From the NCBI GenBank assembly GCA_038225855.1, contig JBBRQU010000021.1:4983-68982 (forward strand): a stretch of 64,000 nucleotides of DNA, given 5' to 3'. Below the pieces are notes generated by a model that worked only from the letters and a program-made list of their open reading frames with translations, made no database searches and was not told the origin of the DNA. This document shows positions 1 to 8,670 of the stretch, in pieces (positions within the stretch are counted from its first letter, which is position 1; every line of letters begins with the position of its first letter). A program made the position numbers and the translations under genes. The DNA is from CAHJXF01 sp038225855 (GTDB lineage Bacteria > Pseudomonadota > Gammaproteobacteria > Burkholderiales > Burkholderiaceae_D).

Positions 1-177
1 GCGGGCGAGCGCGATGCCGTGCACGAGATCGTTGGTCGCGGTCGACGCGCGATGATTCGACACAAAGCGCACGAAGCTCGGGACCGCACCCGCCAGCAGC
101 ACGGCGATGATTGCAAGTGCAACGATCAGCTCGATCAGCGTGACGCCGCGCGCACGGTTCGAAGGGCATGGCTCCAT
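1..177 (-). CDS. FimT/GspH-like minor pseudopilin, N-terminal part (cut by window edge)
   Basis: Only the first 59 codons lie in the window. After a ten-residue leader ending in Gly comes the type IV prepilin signature (GVTLIELIVALAI) followed by a hydrophobic helix, as in FimT/GspH pseudopilins. The prepilin peptidase would cut after that Gly. The protein resembles the FimT-like gene at 458-1063 and lies downstream of it in the same direction, separated by 280 bases that hold a palindromic repeat. The start was placed at the ATG giving the shortest leader; GAAGG lies just upstream. The C-terminal half cannot be judged. Confidence 0.75.
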   Translation of the reverse strand, partial: MEPCPSNRARGVTLIELIVALAIIAVLLAGAVPSFVRFVSNHRASTATNDLVHGIALAR

Positions 178-250
178 GCCTTCGATTGACGCGCATCGCG
201 TGGATCGCGACAACGAGCATACGAATTAATCCAAGCGGACTCAATCGCTC

Positions 251-373
251 GTCGCCCCGGCGAAGGCCGGCGTTCAAGCGACGGAAGCCGTCGCCCCGGC
301 GAAGGCCGGGGTCCAAGTTGCTTCTTCCCACGCGTGCAAACAAACTTGGATCCCGGCATTCGCCGGGACGACG
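251..373. repeat. Dispersed palindromic repeat, family 1 (compound copy)
   Basis: Two head-to-tail left arms (GTCGCCCCGGCGAAGGCCGG at 251 and again at 290) are followed by a single inverted right arm ending CGCCGGGACGACG at 373. The element fills most of the 178-457 gap between the two FimT-like genes. The same arms recur at 8581, 28902, 40975, 42107 and 47148. The rest of this gap shows no gene. Confidence 0.85.
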
Positions 374-457
374 AAAAGGTATGCCGAGCATTGTCAGGGT
401 AAACGCAGCACACCTAACGACGGGCATCGATCGAGCGCGACCGCTCGACCCCGCGCC

Positions 458-1063
458 TCAACCCCCGGCGCAGTTATTCGGATCGAGACCCTTGACGACG
501 CGTGGCCTGCCCAGGTTGGCAAGACACAGCGTGCGGACGTTGATCGATGAACCGATCGTATCGGTCACGACGATGCCGTGCATGCCGGCCGTCAGCCCGG
601 CGCCGCCGAGTTCCCGCGGATACCCGGTTCCGTCGAACGAAATGTAGGTCTTGCTCGCGCTGTCGGTGAAAGGCATGTTCGCGCTGCCGCCGGAGTCCCG
701 CAGCGCGATCGACGCAGCCAATACCTCGTGCTTGAAGATCAAATCGCCGGCGCCGACTTCGGCGCTATCGAGCGCCTGGTTGTTGTTGGTATCGACGAAG
801 ATCGTCCAGCCGTACTTCCAGTCGCCCGTCACGCTCGGGATTCCCGCGCTGGTATTGGGCATCATCATCACGCGACGCCCGCGCTTGATCGCCTCGTTGC
901 GCGTCAACGTGACGCCCTGCAGGAAATCGTTGACGGCGGACGTCACGCGATTGCTGGAGATAAATGCAGTGAAACTGGGCACCGCGATCACCAGCATGAT
1001 CGAGATCAATGCGACCACGATCAACAGTTCGATCAGCGTGAAGCCGACGCGGCGCGCATTCAT
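458..1063 (-). CDS. fimT: FimT-like type IV pilus minor pseudopilin
   Basis: A 201-residue prepilin with a very short leader (MNARRVG) before FTLIELLIVVALI and a GspH/FimT-type body (V-T-S-A-V-N-D-F-L-Q-G and L-T-R-N-E-A-I-K-R-G-R-R, with a G-W-x-I-F-V-D segment near residues 85-95). FimT-family proteins join the minor pilin complex and in some species bind DNA during uptake. The ATG at 1063 was chosen over upstream ATGs because it gives the canonical short leader, starts 7 bases after the preceding pilin gene, and has GGAAAT upstream. It is the last gene of the tightly packed pilVWXY1E string. Confidence 0.85.
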   Translation of the reverse strand: MNARRVGFTLIELLIVVALISIMLVIAVPSFTAFISSNRVTSAVNDFLQGVTLTRNEAIKRGRRVMMMPNTSAGIPSVTGDWKYGWTIFVDTNNNQALDSAEVGAGDLIFKHEVLAASIALRDSGGSANMPFTDSASKTYISFDGTGYPRELGGAGLTAGMHGIVVTDTIGSSINVRTLCLANLGRPRVVKGLDPNNCAGG

Positions 1064-1070
1064 CGGGCGT

Positions 1071-1568
1071 TCATTTCCAGCATGCGGCATTAGCGATGTC
1101 GGAAGCCTTGTTGCCGACGGTGTCCATCGCCAGTTTCGTTCCGCACGTGGGGTCGGCGTTGCTGACCACGGAGGCGGTGACGACTGCGCACTTGCTGATA
1201 TCGTTGACCGCAGCGCCGCCGGGCGCACAGAGTCCTGAACCGGTCGCGGCGACGTCGATCGTGTAGCGTGAGTTCGCTGCGTTGTCTGCGGAAAACACCG
1301 GGAACGCGCCGCTCGGCGCGGCAGCGCAGAGGGGATAGCAGGCGTAGGTGTTGTTTTGCGTGTAGAAGCGCTCTTCGGCCTGCAGCGCCTTGAAGATCGC
1401 AGCCTTGGCCTCCGCTCTCTTGCCCTTCCAGACCGAGTCCTGATAAGACGGAATGGCGATCGCCGCGAGCAGCGCCACGATCGCCACCGTGATCATCAGT
1501 TCGATCAGCGTGAAGCCGGAGGCAGCAATCCGCGCGCCGAGCCCTGGGGTCGTTCTTGTCGATGCCAT
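1071..1568 (-). CDS. pilE: PilE-like type IV pilin
   Basis: 165 residues. A leader of about 18 residues ends at Gly before FTLIELMITVAIVALLAAIAIPSYQD, the PilE/PilA N-helix including the conserved Glu at mature position 5. Four Cys in the C-terminal half can form disulfides as in PilE-type pilins (a CYPLC pair, one in CGTK and one near the C-terminus). It is the usual last member of pilVWXY1E operons and acts as a minor or accessory pilin. GGAG lies 8 bases upstream of the ATG. It follows pilY1 after 44 bases. Confidence 0.85.
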   Translation of the reverse strand: MASTRTTPGLGARIAASGFTLIELMITVAIVALLAAIAIPSYQDSVWKGKRAEAKAAIFKALQAEERFYTQNNTYACYPLCAAAPSGAFPVFSADNAANSRYTIDVAATGSGLCAPGGAAVNDISKCAVVTASVVSNADPTCGTKLAMDTVGNKASDIANAACWK

Positions 1569-1612
1569 CGCTGTCTCCGCCCTCGCTGGTCCTGCCGTCG
1601 TTGCTCTCACGA

Positions 1613-4600
1613 TCAATGTCCGGTCAGGTCGTTCCAGTTCGTGATCTCGCGCCAGTTGATGCGGCCCACAGGCGGCGCCTTGGATGGAATCACGGGTCCG
1701 GGCGTATCGATCTTGCCGAGCGTGCCGGACACCAGCGTGGCCTGCGTCTTGTTGTTGATCAGCTCGCCGGACGCGCGCTCCTGACCCAAAGTCAAGGTCA
1801 GGTCGACGATGCGCGGCGGACCGGGAATGCCGACCGTCGACACGTAACCCCCGTAAGGCGCGTTGCCATACGGCAGCCCGCTCAGCGCGTTGACCTGATA
1901 GATGTAGCCGCCGCCGCCGCCGCAGACATCGTTCGATATCGTCAGCGTCGTGAAGGTGAGCAGACCCGTGCGCACCGCAGGCTTGGTCACGCTGCGTTCG
2001 CCGACCGACACGCTGTTCGGGAAATCGACGTACCAACCCTTCTTGGCCAACCCACCGCTATAGCTGAAGGCGGCGCCGGTGATCTGGATATTGGCTCCCA
2101 CGACCGTGGCGATACGCGGCACGAGGTCGGCCCAACGCGAAATGGTCGACGCCGATTGGGTATCGAGAAGGGCGTATTCGGACTGTTGAGCGCCCGGCAA
2201 CGGTAGATCGCCCAAGCCCAGATATTGGCCGGTGCCGAAAAACACCAATGTGCTGCCGAACGGGCCGCCCGCGAGTTCGACCCGCGCGGTGATCGGCTGC
2301 GGATTGTTGGCCGCACCCCTGGCGATGAAGATCGGCAGCGGCGCCGCGACCGTGCCGAGCGCCGGAACCCACGTCGAGGGATCGTTGCCCGCGGTATTGA
2401 GCCGCCACAGGTTGCCCTGCAGATCGCCGAAATACATGGCCGCGGTACTCCGGTCGCCGCTTCTGCTGGGCAGCAAAGTCACCGGACCCAGGCCGTTGGG
2501 CGCCAGGACATTGCTCGCCGGGAAGGTGAACTTGTAGTAGTCCCTTCCCTGCACCCAGGGCGTGTTGAGCGCGTGGTCGAGAGAGAGCAGGAACAGCACG
2601 CCCTTGTTCAGCGTGTCGGCGCTGACGTTGGTGTCGGCATTGGCATGGCCGTTGCGGTCGACGCGCTTGTTGTTGTAGCCGGTGACCACGGCGAAATACT
2701 GGTAGGTGTTCGCCGCGACTTTCAGCTTGGCGATTTCGGGAGACGCGATGACGTTGCCGAAATCGGCGTCGTCGGCGTCCGAGAACTCGAAGAGCACGTT
2801 GGCCGGAGTGAACGCCGTCGGGGTCGTCACGTCGAGCGCGAACACGCCTTGCGCGCCATTGCCGCCCGCACCGATCAACACCGTCTTCCAGGTTCCATTG
2901 ACCTTGGCTTCCTGAATCTTGGGGACGGTATCGACCAGCGCCTCGTGCGTGTACCCGGGGTTGGTCAGGTCGTTGAGATCGCGCGCCACGAAACCCGGGA
3001 CATACGAGAACAATTCAACGCCGGTGGAGGCGCGAATCGCGTGCAACATGCCGTCGTTGCTGCCGACATAGACCGCGGGCGTGCGGCCGTTGTTGGTCGC
3101 GTAGAACGGCTGATAGTCGGCGTCCGAAATCCCCGAGCTCGGCGCACCGATATAGATCGGCGAGGAATTGATGATGTCGCCCATCGCCGAATCGCGCGAG
3201 CGAAAACCGAGAGCGCTCGCCTCGTCGGCGCGATAGCCGCGCAGGTAGTTGAGCCGTTGTTGTCCGAGCGCGTCGGCAAGTCCGGTCACCGGATTGGTGT
3301 TCAGGGTCAGCAGATAGCCCGGGTCGAGAGCGACATTGGTGAAGGTGAAATTCTTCGCCACACGCGTGCCACCCACATTGAGGGTCGTCACGATTTTGCG
3401 CTGGTTGACGCTCGTGTCGGTGTCCGTGCATACCGTCGACAACGACGAGACGCTGCCGCAGCGCGCGGTGAGGAGCGCACCCGAATCCCAGTTCGGCGCG
3501 ACCGAAACGACCAGCAGGTTGGTGATCGGATCGACCGAGAGGGTGTGGGATAGCACCGAGCCGGACCACCTCTTGGGACCGAAGGTGGCGATGTAGGCGC
3601 CGGCCGATCCGTAGGTCAGGTTGGCCGAGGTCAACGACGCTCCCGACAGCGTCCCGGACTGCGAGTTGATCTGGGCGAACGCGGCACGCAAGCCATCGAT
3701 CAATTTCTTGGGATCCGAAGCCAGCAGATAGTTGGTGGGATTGCCTTGCGCATCGGCCCACTCGGAATTGGAACGAATCGCCGGACCTTGGGGATCAGCC
3801 GGATCGGCCGCAAAGAAAGGATTGGGATAGGTGTCGACGTTTCGATCGATCGTATTGTCGAATCCTCCGTACTTTCCCATCAAATAGATCTCGCGCCTTT
3901 GAAGCAGGCTGTTCAATCCGGCACCGACTTCGGCTACGTCGAATGAAATGGTTTTGACCGTCTGCTTTCCTTCCAGATCGGGTCTTATATCCTGCGTATT
4001 CGCCCAGAATGCGGCGCCTGCCCCAAGAAAGGAAGCGCTATCCTGAAATCCCGTCGCGAGATTTTGCAGATTGGCCAGATCGGCGCGGCTATCATCGAGA
4101 GTCAAAGACGCGAACCCCGCACTTTCCAGGGCGCCGATTCTCGAAGTCCACAAGACGGCATCGAGTCCTCCAGCCGTCGGACGAGAAGACGGACGATATC
4201 GACTATTCGGACTGCCATTGAATCCCGGCAAATAAACGTCGTTGCTATTATTGGTATCGCTGACGTTGACAATGAAATTCGCCGCGCAGCGCGACTGTAT
4301 CGGATCGGACCAGCTCGTGATCACAGGAAATCCATCCTGCATCGGAAGCGTCATGTTGACGATCGCTTCCGGCGTGGGACCCGATCCACCCCAAACGGGA
4401 GGGCCCTGAAAATACCGAAGAGCTTCATAAAACAGTTCGCCGGCAGGGTCGTAACGCTTGTAAATACCGCTTGAACCGAATTTATTCAGGTAATTGATAA
4501 AACCGCTGAATGTCCCACCGGCCACCGCGTTATTGTCGGGATTGACTGCCAAGGTACCATCGGAATTGATTTCCATTCTCGGATTGACCGAGGGAATCAG

Positions 4601-5629
4601 ATTGGCGTCGTATTGCGTGGCGCCGAGATATTTCATTGACGAGCGCATCACGCCGCCGTAACGACAACGATTCCAGCCGGTATCGTCGCAGCCGGGGGGC
4701 GCACTGCGGTCCAACAGATACCCGAATATCGAAAAGCGCATCCTCGATTCGTTGCGCTGCGCTTCGCCAATCGGCTTGAATATGGGCGCTTGATCCGTTC
4801 CATAATTCTTGCAAAGGTCGGGACGCACCGGCCCTTCGGTCGCGTCGCAGACCAGAATGCGCAAATCGAATTGCCCCTTGTTGTTGTCGGGGTTGTTGCA
4901 ATCGTGGAGATTTCTCTCGTCCTGTTCGGATGCGGCGCCATTCGTGCCGAAAAATACCTGCGTGCGGCAATTGTTGACGAACACCGTTTCATTGTTGGCG
5001 CCGATCGCGCTTGGGACAATGGCCGTCAAATTACTTGCGACGACGCCATCGATGGTGCCATTGACCAACCTATGGCGCGGAAAGAAACCCGAGTTATAGA
5101 ACGACGTGACGCCCGGCGCCAAAGATCCATCAGGGAGATAGGCGCGCTGAAGGACCGCACCGCTCCTGCCTGCCGCATCGACCACTCGATTGCCGCCCGT
5201 CATCGCATAGCGCAATTCATCGATGCCCGACATCGTCGCCCAGTTCATGAAATTGCCGCTGAATGCGTTATTGCACTCATGATTCACATCGGCATTTGCC
5301 GAGGGCGAAAAGAAACCGGGCGCACCGTTCGTATATGAATAACACTTGGCTGGATCGAAATATCCGAGGTACTCGGCGGTTCTGACATAGATCGGCACGT
5401 TGCGGTATGCCGAGCCTACCGTCGGGAATTCCACCGACGTGGCCACCGCCACGTTGGGATGCGCCTGCCGCCCGCCGTAGAGCGGCGCGTTGGAGATGTT
5501 GACGAGCGCCTGCGCATGGGCCGCGAGCGGCGCTAGCGAGGCCGCGCAGATCAGCAGCAAGGCGACCACGGCGGTCGCGCCTCGGCGATCAAAGGTCGTG
5601 CCGATCGACGGGTTCGATGAAACGTTCAT
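1613..5629 (-). CDS. pilY1: PilY1-type pilus tip/assembly protein
   Basis: 1338 residues with a signal peptide (hydrophobic core near residues 17-31, cleavage after AHAQ). The C-terminal half, roughly residues 800-1200, reads as the PilY1 beta-propeller: Y-V-G-S-N-D-G-M-L-H-A, a D-A-D-D-A-D-F-G calcium-binding-like loop, and F-F-G-T-G-Q-Y-L-G. PilY1 controls pilus extension, adhesion and surface sensing. The N-terminal half is Cys- and Asn-rich and no clear von Willebrand A domain was recognised in it. It starts 4 bases after pilX ends, indicating an operon. The ATG at 5629 was chosen because it gives a normal signal peptide. Confidence 0.92.
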   Translation of the reverse strand: MNVSSNPSIGTTFDRRGATAVVALLLICAASLAPLAAHAQALVNISNAPLYGGRQAHPNVAVATSVEFPTVGSAYRNVPIYVRTAEYLGYFDPAKCYSYTNGAPGFFSPSANADVNHECNNAFSGNFMNWATMSGIDELRYAMTGGNRVVDAAGRSGAVLQRAYLPDGSLAPGVTSFYNSGFFPRHRLVNGTIDGVVASNLTAIVPSAIGANNETVFVNNCRTQVFFGTNGAASEQDERNLHDCNNPDNNKGQFDLRILVCDATEGPVRPDLCKNYGTDQAPIFKPIGEAQRNESRMRFSIFGYLLDRSAPPGCDDTGWNRCRYGGVMRSSMKYLGATQYDANLIPSVNPRMEINSDGTLAVNPDNNAVAGGTFSGFINYLNKFGSSGIYKRYDPAGELFYEALRYFQGPPVWGGSGPTPEAIVNMTLPMQDGFPVITSWSDPIQSRCAANFIVNVSDTNNSNDVYLPGFNGSPNSRYRPSSRPTAGGLDAVLWTSRIGALESAGFASLTLDDSRADLANLQNLATGFQDSASFLGAGAAFWANTQDIRPDLEGKQTVKTISFDVAEVGAGLNSLLQRREIYLMGKYGGFDNTIDRNVDTYPNPFFAADPADPQGPAIRSNSEWADAQGNPTNYLLASDPKKLIDGLRAAFAQINSQSGTLSGASLTSANLTYGSAGAYIATFGPKRWSGSVLSHTLSVDPITNLLVVSVAPNWDSGALLTARCGSVSSLSTVCTDTDTSVNQRKIVTTLNVGGTRVAKNFTFTNVALDPGYLLTLNTNPVTGLADALGQQRLNYLRGYRADEASALGFRSRDSAMGDIINSSPIYIGAPSSGISDADYQPFYATNNGRTPAVYVGSNDGMLHAIRASTGVELFSYVPGFVARDLNDLTNPGYTHEALVDTVPKIQEAKVNGTWKTVLIGAGGNGAQGVFALDVTTPTAFTPANVLFEFSDADDADFGNVIASPEIAKLKVAANTYQYFAVVTGYNNKRVDRNGHANADTNVSADTLNKGVLFLLSLDHALNTPWVQGRDYYKFTFPASNVLAPNGLGPVTLLPSRSGDRSTAAMYFGDLQGNLWRLNTAGNDPSTWVPALGTVAAPLPIFIARGAANNPQPITARVELAGGPFGSTLVFFGTGQYLGLGDLPLPGAQQSEYALLDTQSASTISRWADLVPRIATVVGANIQITGAAFSYSGGLAKKGWYVDFPNSVSVGERSVTKPAVRTGLLTFTTLTISNDVCGGGGGYIYQVNALSGLPYGNAPYGGYVSTVGIPGPPRIVDLTLTLGQERASGELINNKTQATLVSGTLGKIDTPGPVIPSKAPPVGRINWREITNWNDLTGH

Positions 5630-5633
5630 GGCA

Positions 5634-6326
5634 TCAATCCTTGGTGGCAACGATCGTCTGCAAAACGACCTGCGTATTGGGGTTGGCGCCGAAGCCCATG
5701 GCGGTGATGCGGAACATATTGTGATCCGCGACGTCATCTATCGAGGTGTTGTTCCGAACCAGTTCGATGATGTAGCGCGGCGGGTAGCGCGAGAGCGGCT
5801 TGCCCGGGAAAGACACTTGCGACCCATAGCGGCGCCCCGTGTATTGGCCATAGGCGACCGTGCTCATCGTCCCGGAGCCTTTGGCATCGGCGAGGAAATC
5901 GAGCTGCGGATCGAGCCATGCCGGGAGCGCCGGCGCATCCAGTGCGCGCGGACAAAGACCGGCGTTGGGCGGCACCGAGCACGGGCTCAACCCCGAAGAA
6001 TTGAATCCGATGCCGCTTTCCGAGTTGAAGCAGGTCGATGTCCCGAAGCGCATGCGGCCCTGGTTCACATGACCAGGCTGGGTGCAGGCCGGCGATGCGG
6101 GATTGAGGATCTCGTACTCGGCGTCCTTCAATGCGGCCTCTGCTGATTGAAAAGCGATCTGACGATCGCGATCGTTGCGCGCGCTACGCTCTTCGTTGAT
6201 CGCCATCTGCGAGGCGCTGACGCCGAGGATGATGATGACGATCAGCATCATCAGCGAGACGATCAGCGAGAAGCCGCGCTCGTCAGCCGCGGCGAGGCGA
6301 AGCGTGTGCATTCTGGAGGCGTTCAT
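5634..6326 (-). CDS. pilX: PilX-type minor pilin
   Basis: 230 residues. The leader ends RG, then FSLIVSLMMLIVIIILGVSASQMA, a PilX-type class III signal without the usual FTLIE box, followed by the PilX pattern of charged residues and Q-S-A-E-A-A-L-K-D-A-E. PilX joins the minor pilin priming complex with PilV, PilW, PilE and PilY1. Its ATG overlaps the pilW stop in an ATGA, so the two are translationally coupled. Confidence 0.88.
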   Translation of the reverse strand: MNASRMHTLRLAAADERGFSLIVSLMMLIVIIILGVSASQMAINEERSARNDRDRQIAFQSAEAALKDAEYEILNPASPACTQPGHVNQGRMRFGTSTCFNSESGIGFNSSGLSPCSVPPNAGLCPRALDAPALPAWLDPQLDFLADAKGSGTMSTVAYGQYTGRRYGSQVSFPGKPLSRYPPRYIIELVRNNTSIDDVADHNMFRITAMGFGANPNTQVVLQTIVATKD

Positions 6327-7381
6327 GGTTGCAGCGACGGCCAGGTGGCCACTCGGTTGCGCACGAACACCGTCGTCTCGACGACGCGACGCAAGCGCGT
6401 GCGCTCGAGTGCGCTCAGGCTCGCGAGGCTGAAATTGGCGCCGGGATCGTTGGCGGCCGGATAGAGATTTCCGAAGAGGGTGTAGGTCTTCCCCGTCGAT
6501 TCCGGCTCGGTCCGCACGCCGGTCGCGCTTCGCAACAGCATCGCGATCCTGACGACACGCACGTTGCTCCATTCGACGACCGGGTTGGATCCGCCGATGC
6601 CGGTGCGATAGACGAGCGCCAGCGGCGCGACCGAATCGGGATCGTTGGGCGGGCTGATGGGATAGAGCGCTTCACCATACAAGACCTGAAAGTCCTCGAC
6701 CCCGCGAATCAGCGTCTGCGTATCGAAGCCGTTGGGGTTTCCTGTCAACGTGTCGTAGGTCTGCCTGCGACACTTCAATGCGGGCTCGCCGTCCACATCG
6801 GTATCGACGAAGAGCACGTTGTAAGCGCGGCGTTCGGCATAAACGGTCGATTCTTCAGACCCAAGACCGGGACCGGGCTTGAAGGGTTGCGGCACGGCCG
6901 TGCCCGCACAATCGAGAACATTGCCGTCGGGAATGCCGCCGTTGGCGGTGGTCGTCGTGCCATCCTTGCTGGTCCCGAAATAGCGGATCGTCAACGAGTC
7001 GCTTCCATTGACCCCGACGCCGCCGCCCGGCCTGGAATTGTTGCTGCCGGCGATCTCGGGACTGGTGATCGAATACGAGTCCGGAGCAATTTTCCACGCG
7101 GCATAGGCCACGTCGTAATACGACGCAGGCGGGCTGGAGTCGTCACCAAAATTCGTATACCCCGCAAGCCGCACCAGCCGGTTGCCGAGTTCCAGTCCGA
7201 AGCGCGCCGACTCCGCGAGCCGCGTTCCCTCGTCCTGCGAGCGATAGGTTCCGCGCGAGGTGACCACCATCGCAGTCCCTGCGAGCACGACGAGCGCACC
7301 GAGCACCAGCGCGATCATCAGTTCGGTGAGGGTCACGCCGCTCTGGCGCCTGCGTGCAAGGGGAGCAAAGAGGAGGGTCAT
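6323..7381 (-). CDS. pilW: PilW-type minor pilin
   Basis: 352 residues. Short leader RRRQSG then VTLTELMIALVLGALVVLAG, followed by the PilW body (S-R-G-T-Y-R-S-Q-D near residues 42-50, then A-E-S-A-R-F-G-L-E and a large C-terminal domain ending in V-E-T-T-V-F-V-R-N). PilW is a core minor pilin of the tip complex. It starts right after pilV ends and overlaps pilX by 4 bases. The ATG sits near the gene edge without a long leader, and an alternative start is unlikely. Confidence 0.9.
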   Translation of the reverse strand: MTLLFAPLARRRQSGVTLTELMIALVLGALVVLAGTAMVVTSRGTYRSQDEGTRLAESARFGLELGNRLVRLAGYTNFGDDSSPPASYYDVAYAAWKIAPDSYSITSPEIAGSNNSRPGGGVGVNGSDSLTIRYFGTSKDGTTTTANGGIPDGNVLDCAGTAVPQPFKPGPGLGSEESTVYAERRAYNVLFVDTDVDGEPALKCRRQTYDTLTGNPNGFDTQTLIRGVEDFQVLYGEALYPISPPNDPDSVAPLALVYRTGIGGSNPVVEWSNVRVVRIAMLLRSATGVRTEPESTGKTYTLFGNLYPAANDPGANFSLASLSALERTRLRRVVETTVFVRNRVATWPSLQP

Positions 7382-7382
7382 G

Positions 7383-8018
7383 TCAATAAGGCTGAATGGG
7401 TACGACCAGATACGCCGTCGTCACTGCGGTCGCCAAGGCTCCCGCATCGCGGGCATTGTTGCTCTTCTCATCCCACTTCAATTTCACGACCAGCGGCGAC
7501 GCCGGCAGGTTGTCGCAGGTCCCGTACGAGACAGCGTCCGAAGCGAGATTGGTGGCATCGCGACAGATCACCGCATTGCCGCCGGGCAATCCGTCGCTCC
7601 CGGTGAGCTTGGCGCGCCATTCGTAGTAATCGTTCTGGGCCATCTCGGCGGGCGTGCATCCGGCCGACCAGCACGCCGCCACGCTTCCCGGCGCGACGCC
7701 GATGAAGACGCCTTCGTTGCCGAAGTTCGCGCGCATCAGATCGGAGAGTTCGTAGGCCAGCGCCGAGGCCTGCGAGCGCAGCGCCGATTGCTTGCTGTCG
7801 CGAATGGCGGACAAGGTCATCGCCGCGGCGCCGAGCACGCCGAGGACGAGCACGATCAGCGCGACCATCACTTCGATCAGCGTGAAGCCCGCGACACGCG
7901 CATGAGCGCCGCGCGCGGAACGAACGAAAGACCGATGGGCAGGCTTTTCCACAGCCGCATTCTGCTGTCGCGAACCGCGCGCGCGACTGCCAAGCATCGG
8001 CATCCAGCCGCCATTCAT
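7383..8018 (-). CDS. pilV: PilV-type minor pilin
   Basis: Prepilin with G-FTLIEVMVALIVLVLGVLGAA and the PilV-typical R-D-S-K-Q-S-A-L-R-S-Q-A-S-A-L-A-Y-E-L-S-D-L-M-R segment. Cys pairs follow in the C-terminal half. It is first in the pilus operon, whose genes follow with gaps of 1-44 bases or overlaps. The leader before the cleavage site is unusually long (about 44 residues from this ATG); in-frame ATGs at 8003 and 7997 or a GTG at 7952 would shorten it, and none has a strong ribosome binding site, so the start is uncertain. Confidence 0.87.
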   Translation of the reverse strand: MNGGWMPMLGSRARGSRQQNAAVEKPAHRSFVRSARGAHARVAGFTLIEVMVALIVLVLGVLGAAAMTLSAIRDSKQSALRSQASALAYELSDLMRANFGNEGVFIGVAPGSVAACWSAGCTPAEMAQNDYYEWRAKLTGSDGLPGGNAVICRDATNLASDAVSYGTCDNLPASPLVVKLKWDEKSNNARDAGALATAVTTAYLVVPIQPY

Positions 8019-8070
8019 CGCCGCAGGCGCGACCGCGGACGGCGCATCATCGACGCGAAGGGCCGAGCGC

Positions 8071-8559
8071 CTAAGACTTCCGCGACCTGGACGCCGACTT
8101 GGCGGAGGGCCGGGTTGCGACTTCGCGAATCACATCGGCGAACTCGTCGATGTCTTCGAAACTGCGATAGACCGACGCGAAGCGGATGTACGCGATCTTG
8201 TCGATCTTCTTCAACTCGCGCATCACGAGCTCGCCGATGCGCTCGCTTGGGACTTCGCGATCGCCCGACGACATCAGCTTGTCTTCGATGCGTTCGATCG
8301 CCGCATCGATCGCTTCGGCGCTGACCGGCCTCTTGCGCAAGGCGAGGTGAAGACTGAACGACAGCTTGGTGCGATCGAAGTCCGCGCGGCTGCCGTTCTT
8401 CTTGATCACGACCGGCATCGCGATCTCGGGCCGCTCGAAGGTCGTGAAGCGCCGCTCGCACTGGATGCAGCGACGCCGGCGACGGATCGAGTCGCCCTCC
8501 TCGGGTACGCGCGTGTCGAGCACCTGGGTATCGGGGTCGCCGCAGAAAGGACAGAACAT
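8071..8559 (-). CDS. nrdR: Transcriptional repressor NrdR
   Basis: 162 residues. An N-terminal zinc ribbon (CPFC at residues 3-6, the second pair CIQC at 31-34) is followed by the ATP-cone domain (V-V-I-K-K-N-G-S and downstream helices, about residues 49-139). NrdR senses ATP/dATP and represses ribonucleotide reductase genes. Family length is usually about 150, so this is full length; the last 15 residues are a basic Ser/Arg/Lys tail. It follows glyA in the same direction, a common betaproteobacterial order, with a palindromic repeat between them. Confidence 0.96.
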   Translation of the reverse strand: MFCPFCGDPDTQVLDTRVPEEGDSIRRRRRCIQCERRFTTFERPEIAMPVVIKKNGSRADFDRTKLSFSLHLALRKRPVSAEAIDAAIERIEDKLMSSGDREVPSERIGELVMRELKKIDKIAYIRFASVYRSFEDIDEFADVIREVATRPSAKSASRSRKS

Positions 8560-8580
8560 CAGCGGTTTCTCCTATTTCCC

Positions 8581-8666
8581 GTCGTCCCCGCGCAGGCGGC
8601 GCGCACGCACCAAGCGCAGCGACGTTCGCGGTACGCTATCGGATCCCTGCTTTCGCAGGGACGACG
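8581..8666. repeat. Dispersed palindromic repeat, family 1 (diverged copy)
   Basis: Starts GTCGTCCCCGCGCAGG and ends CCCTGCTTTCGCAGGGACGACG, with the internal hairpin CCCTGC/GCAGGG. It lies between glyA and nrdR. It has no T-run on either side, so it does not look like an intrinsic terminator. Confidence 0.7.
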
Positions 8667-8670
8667 GGGC

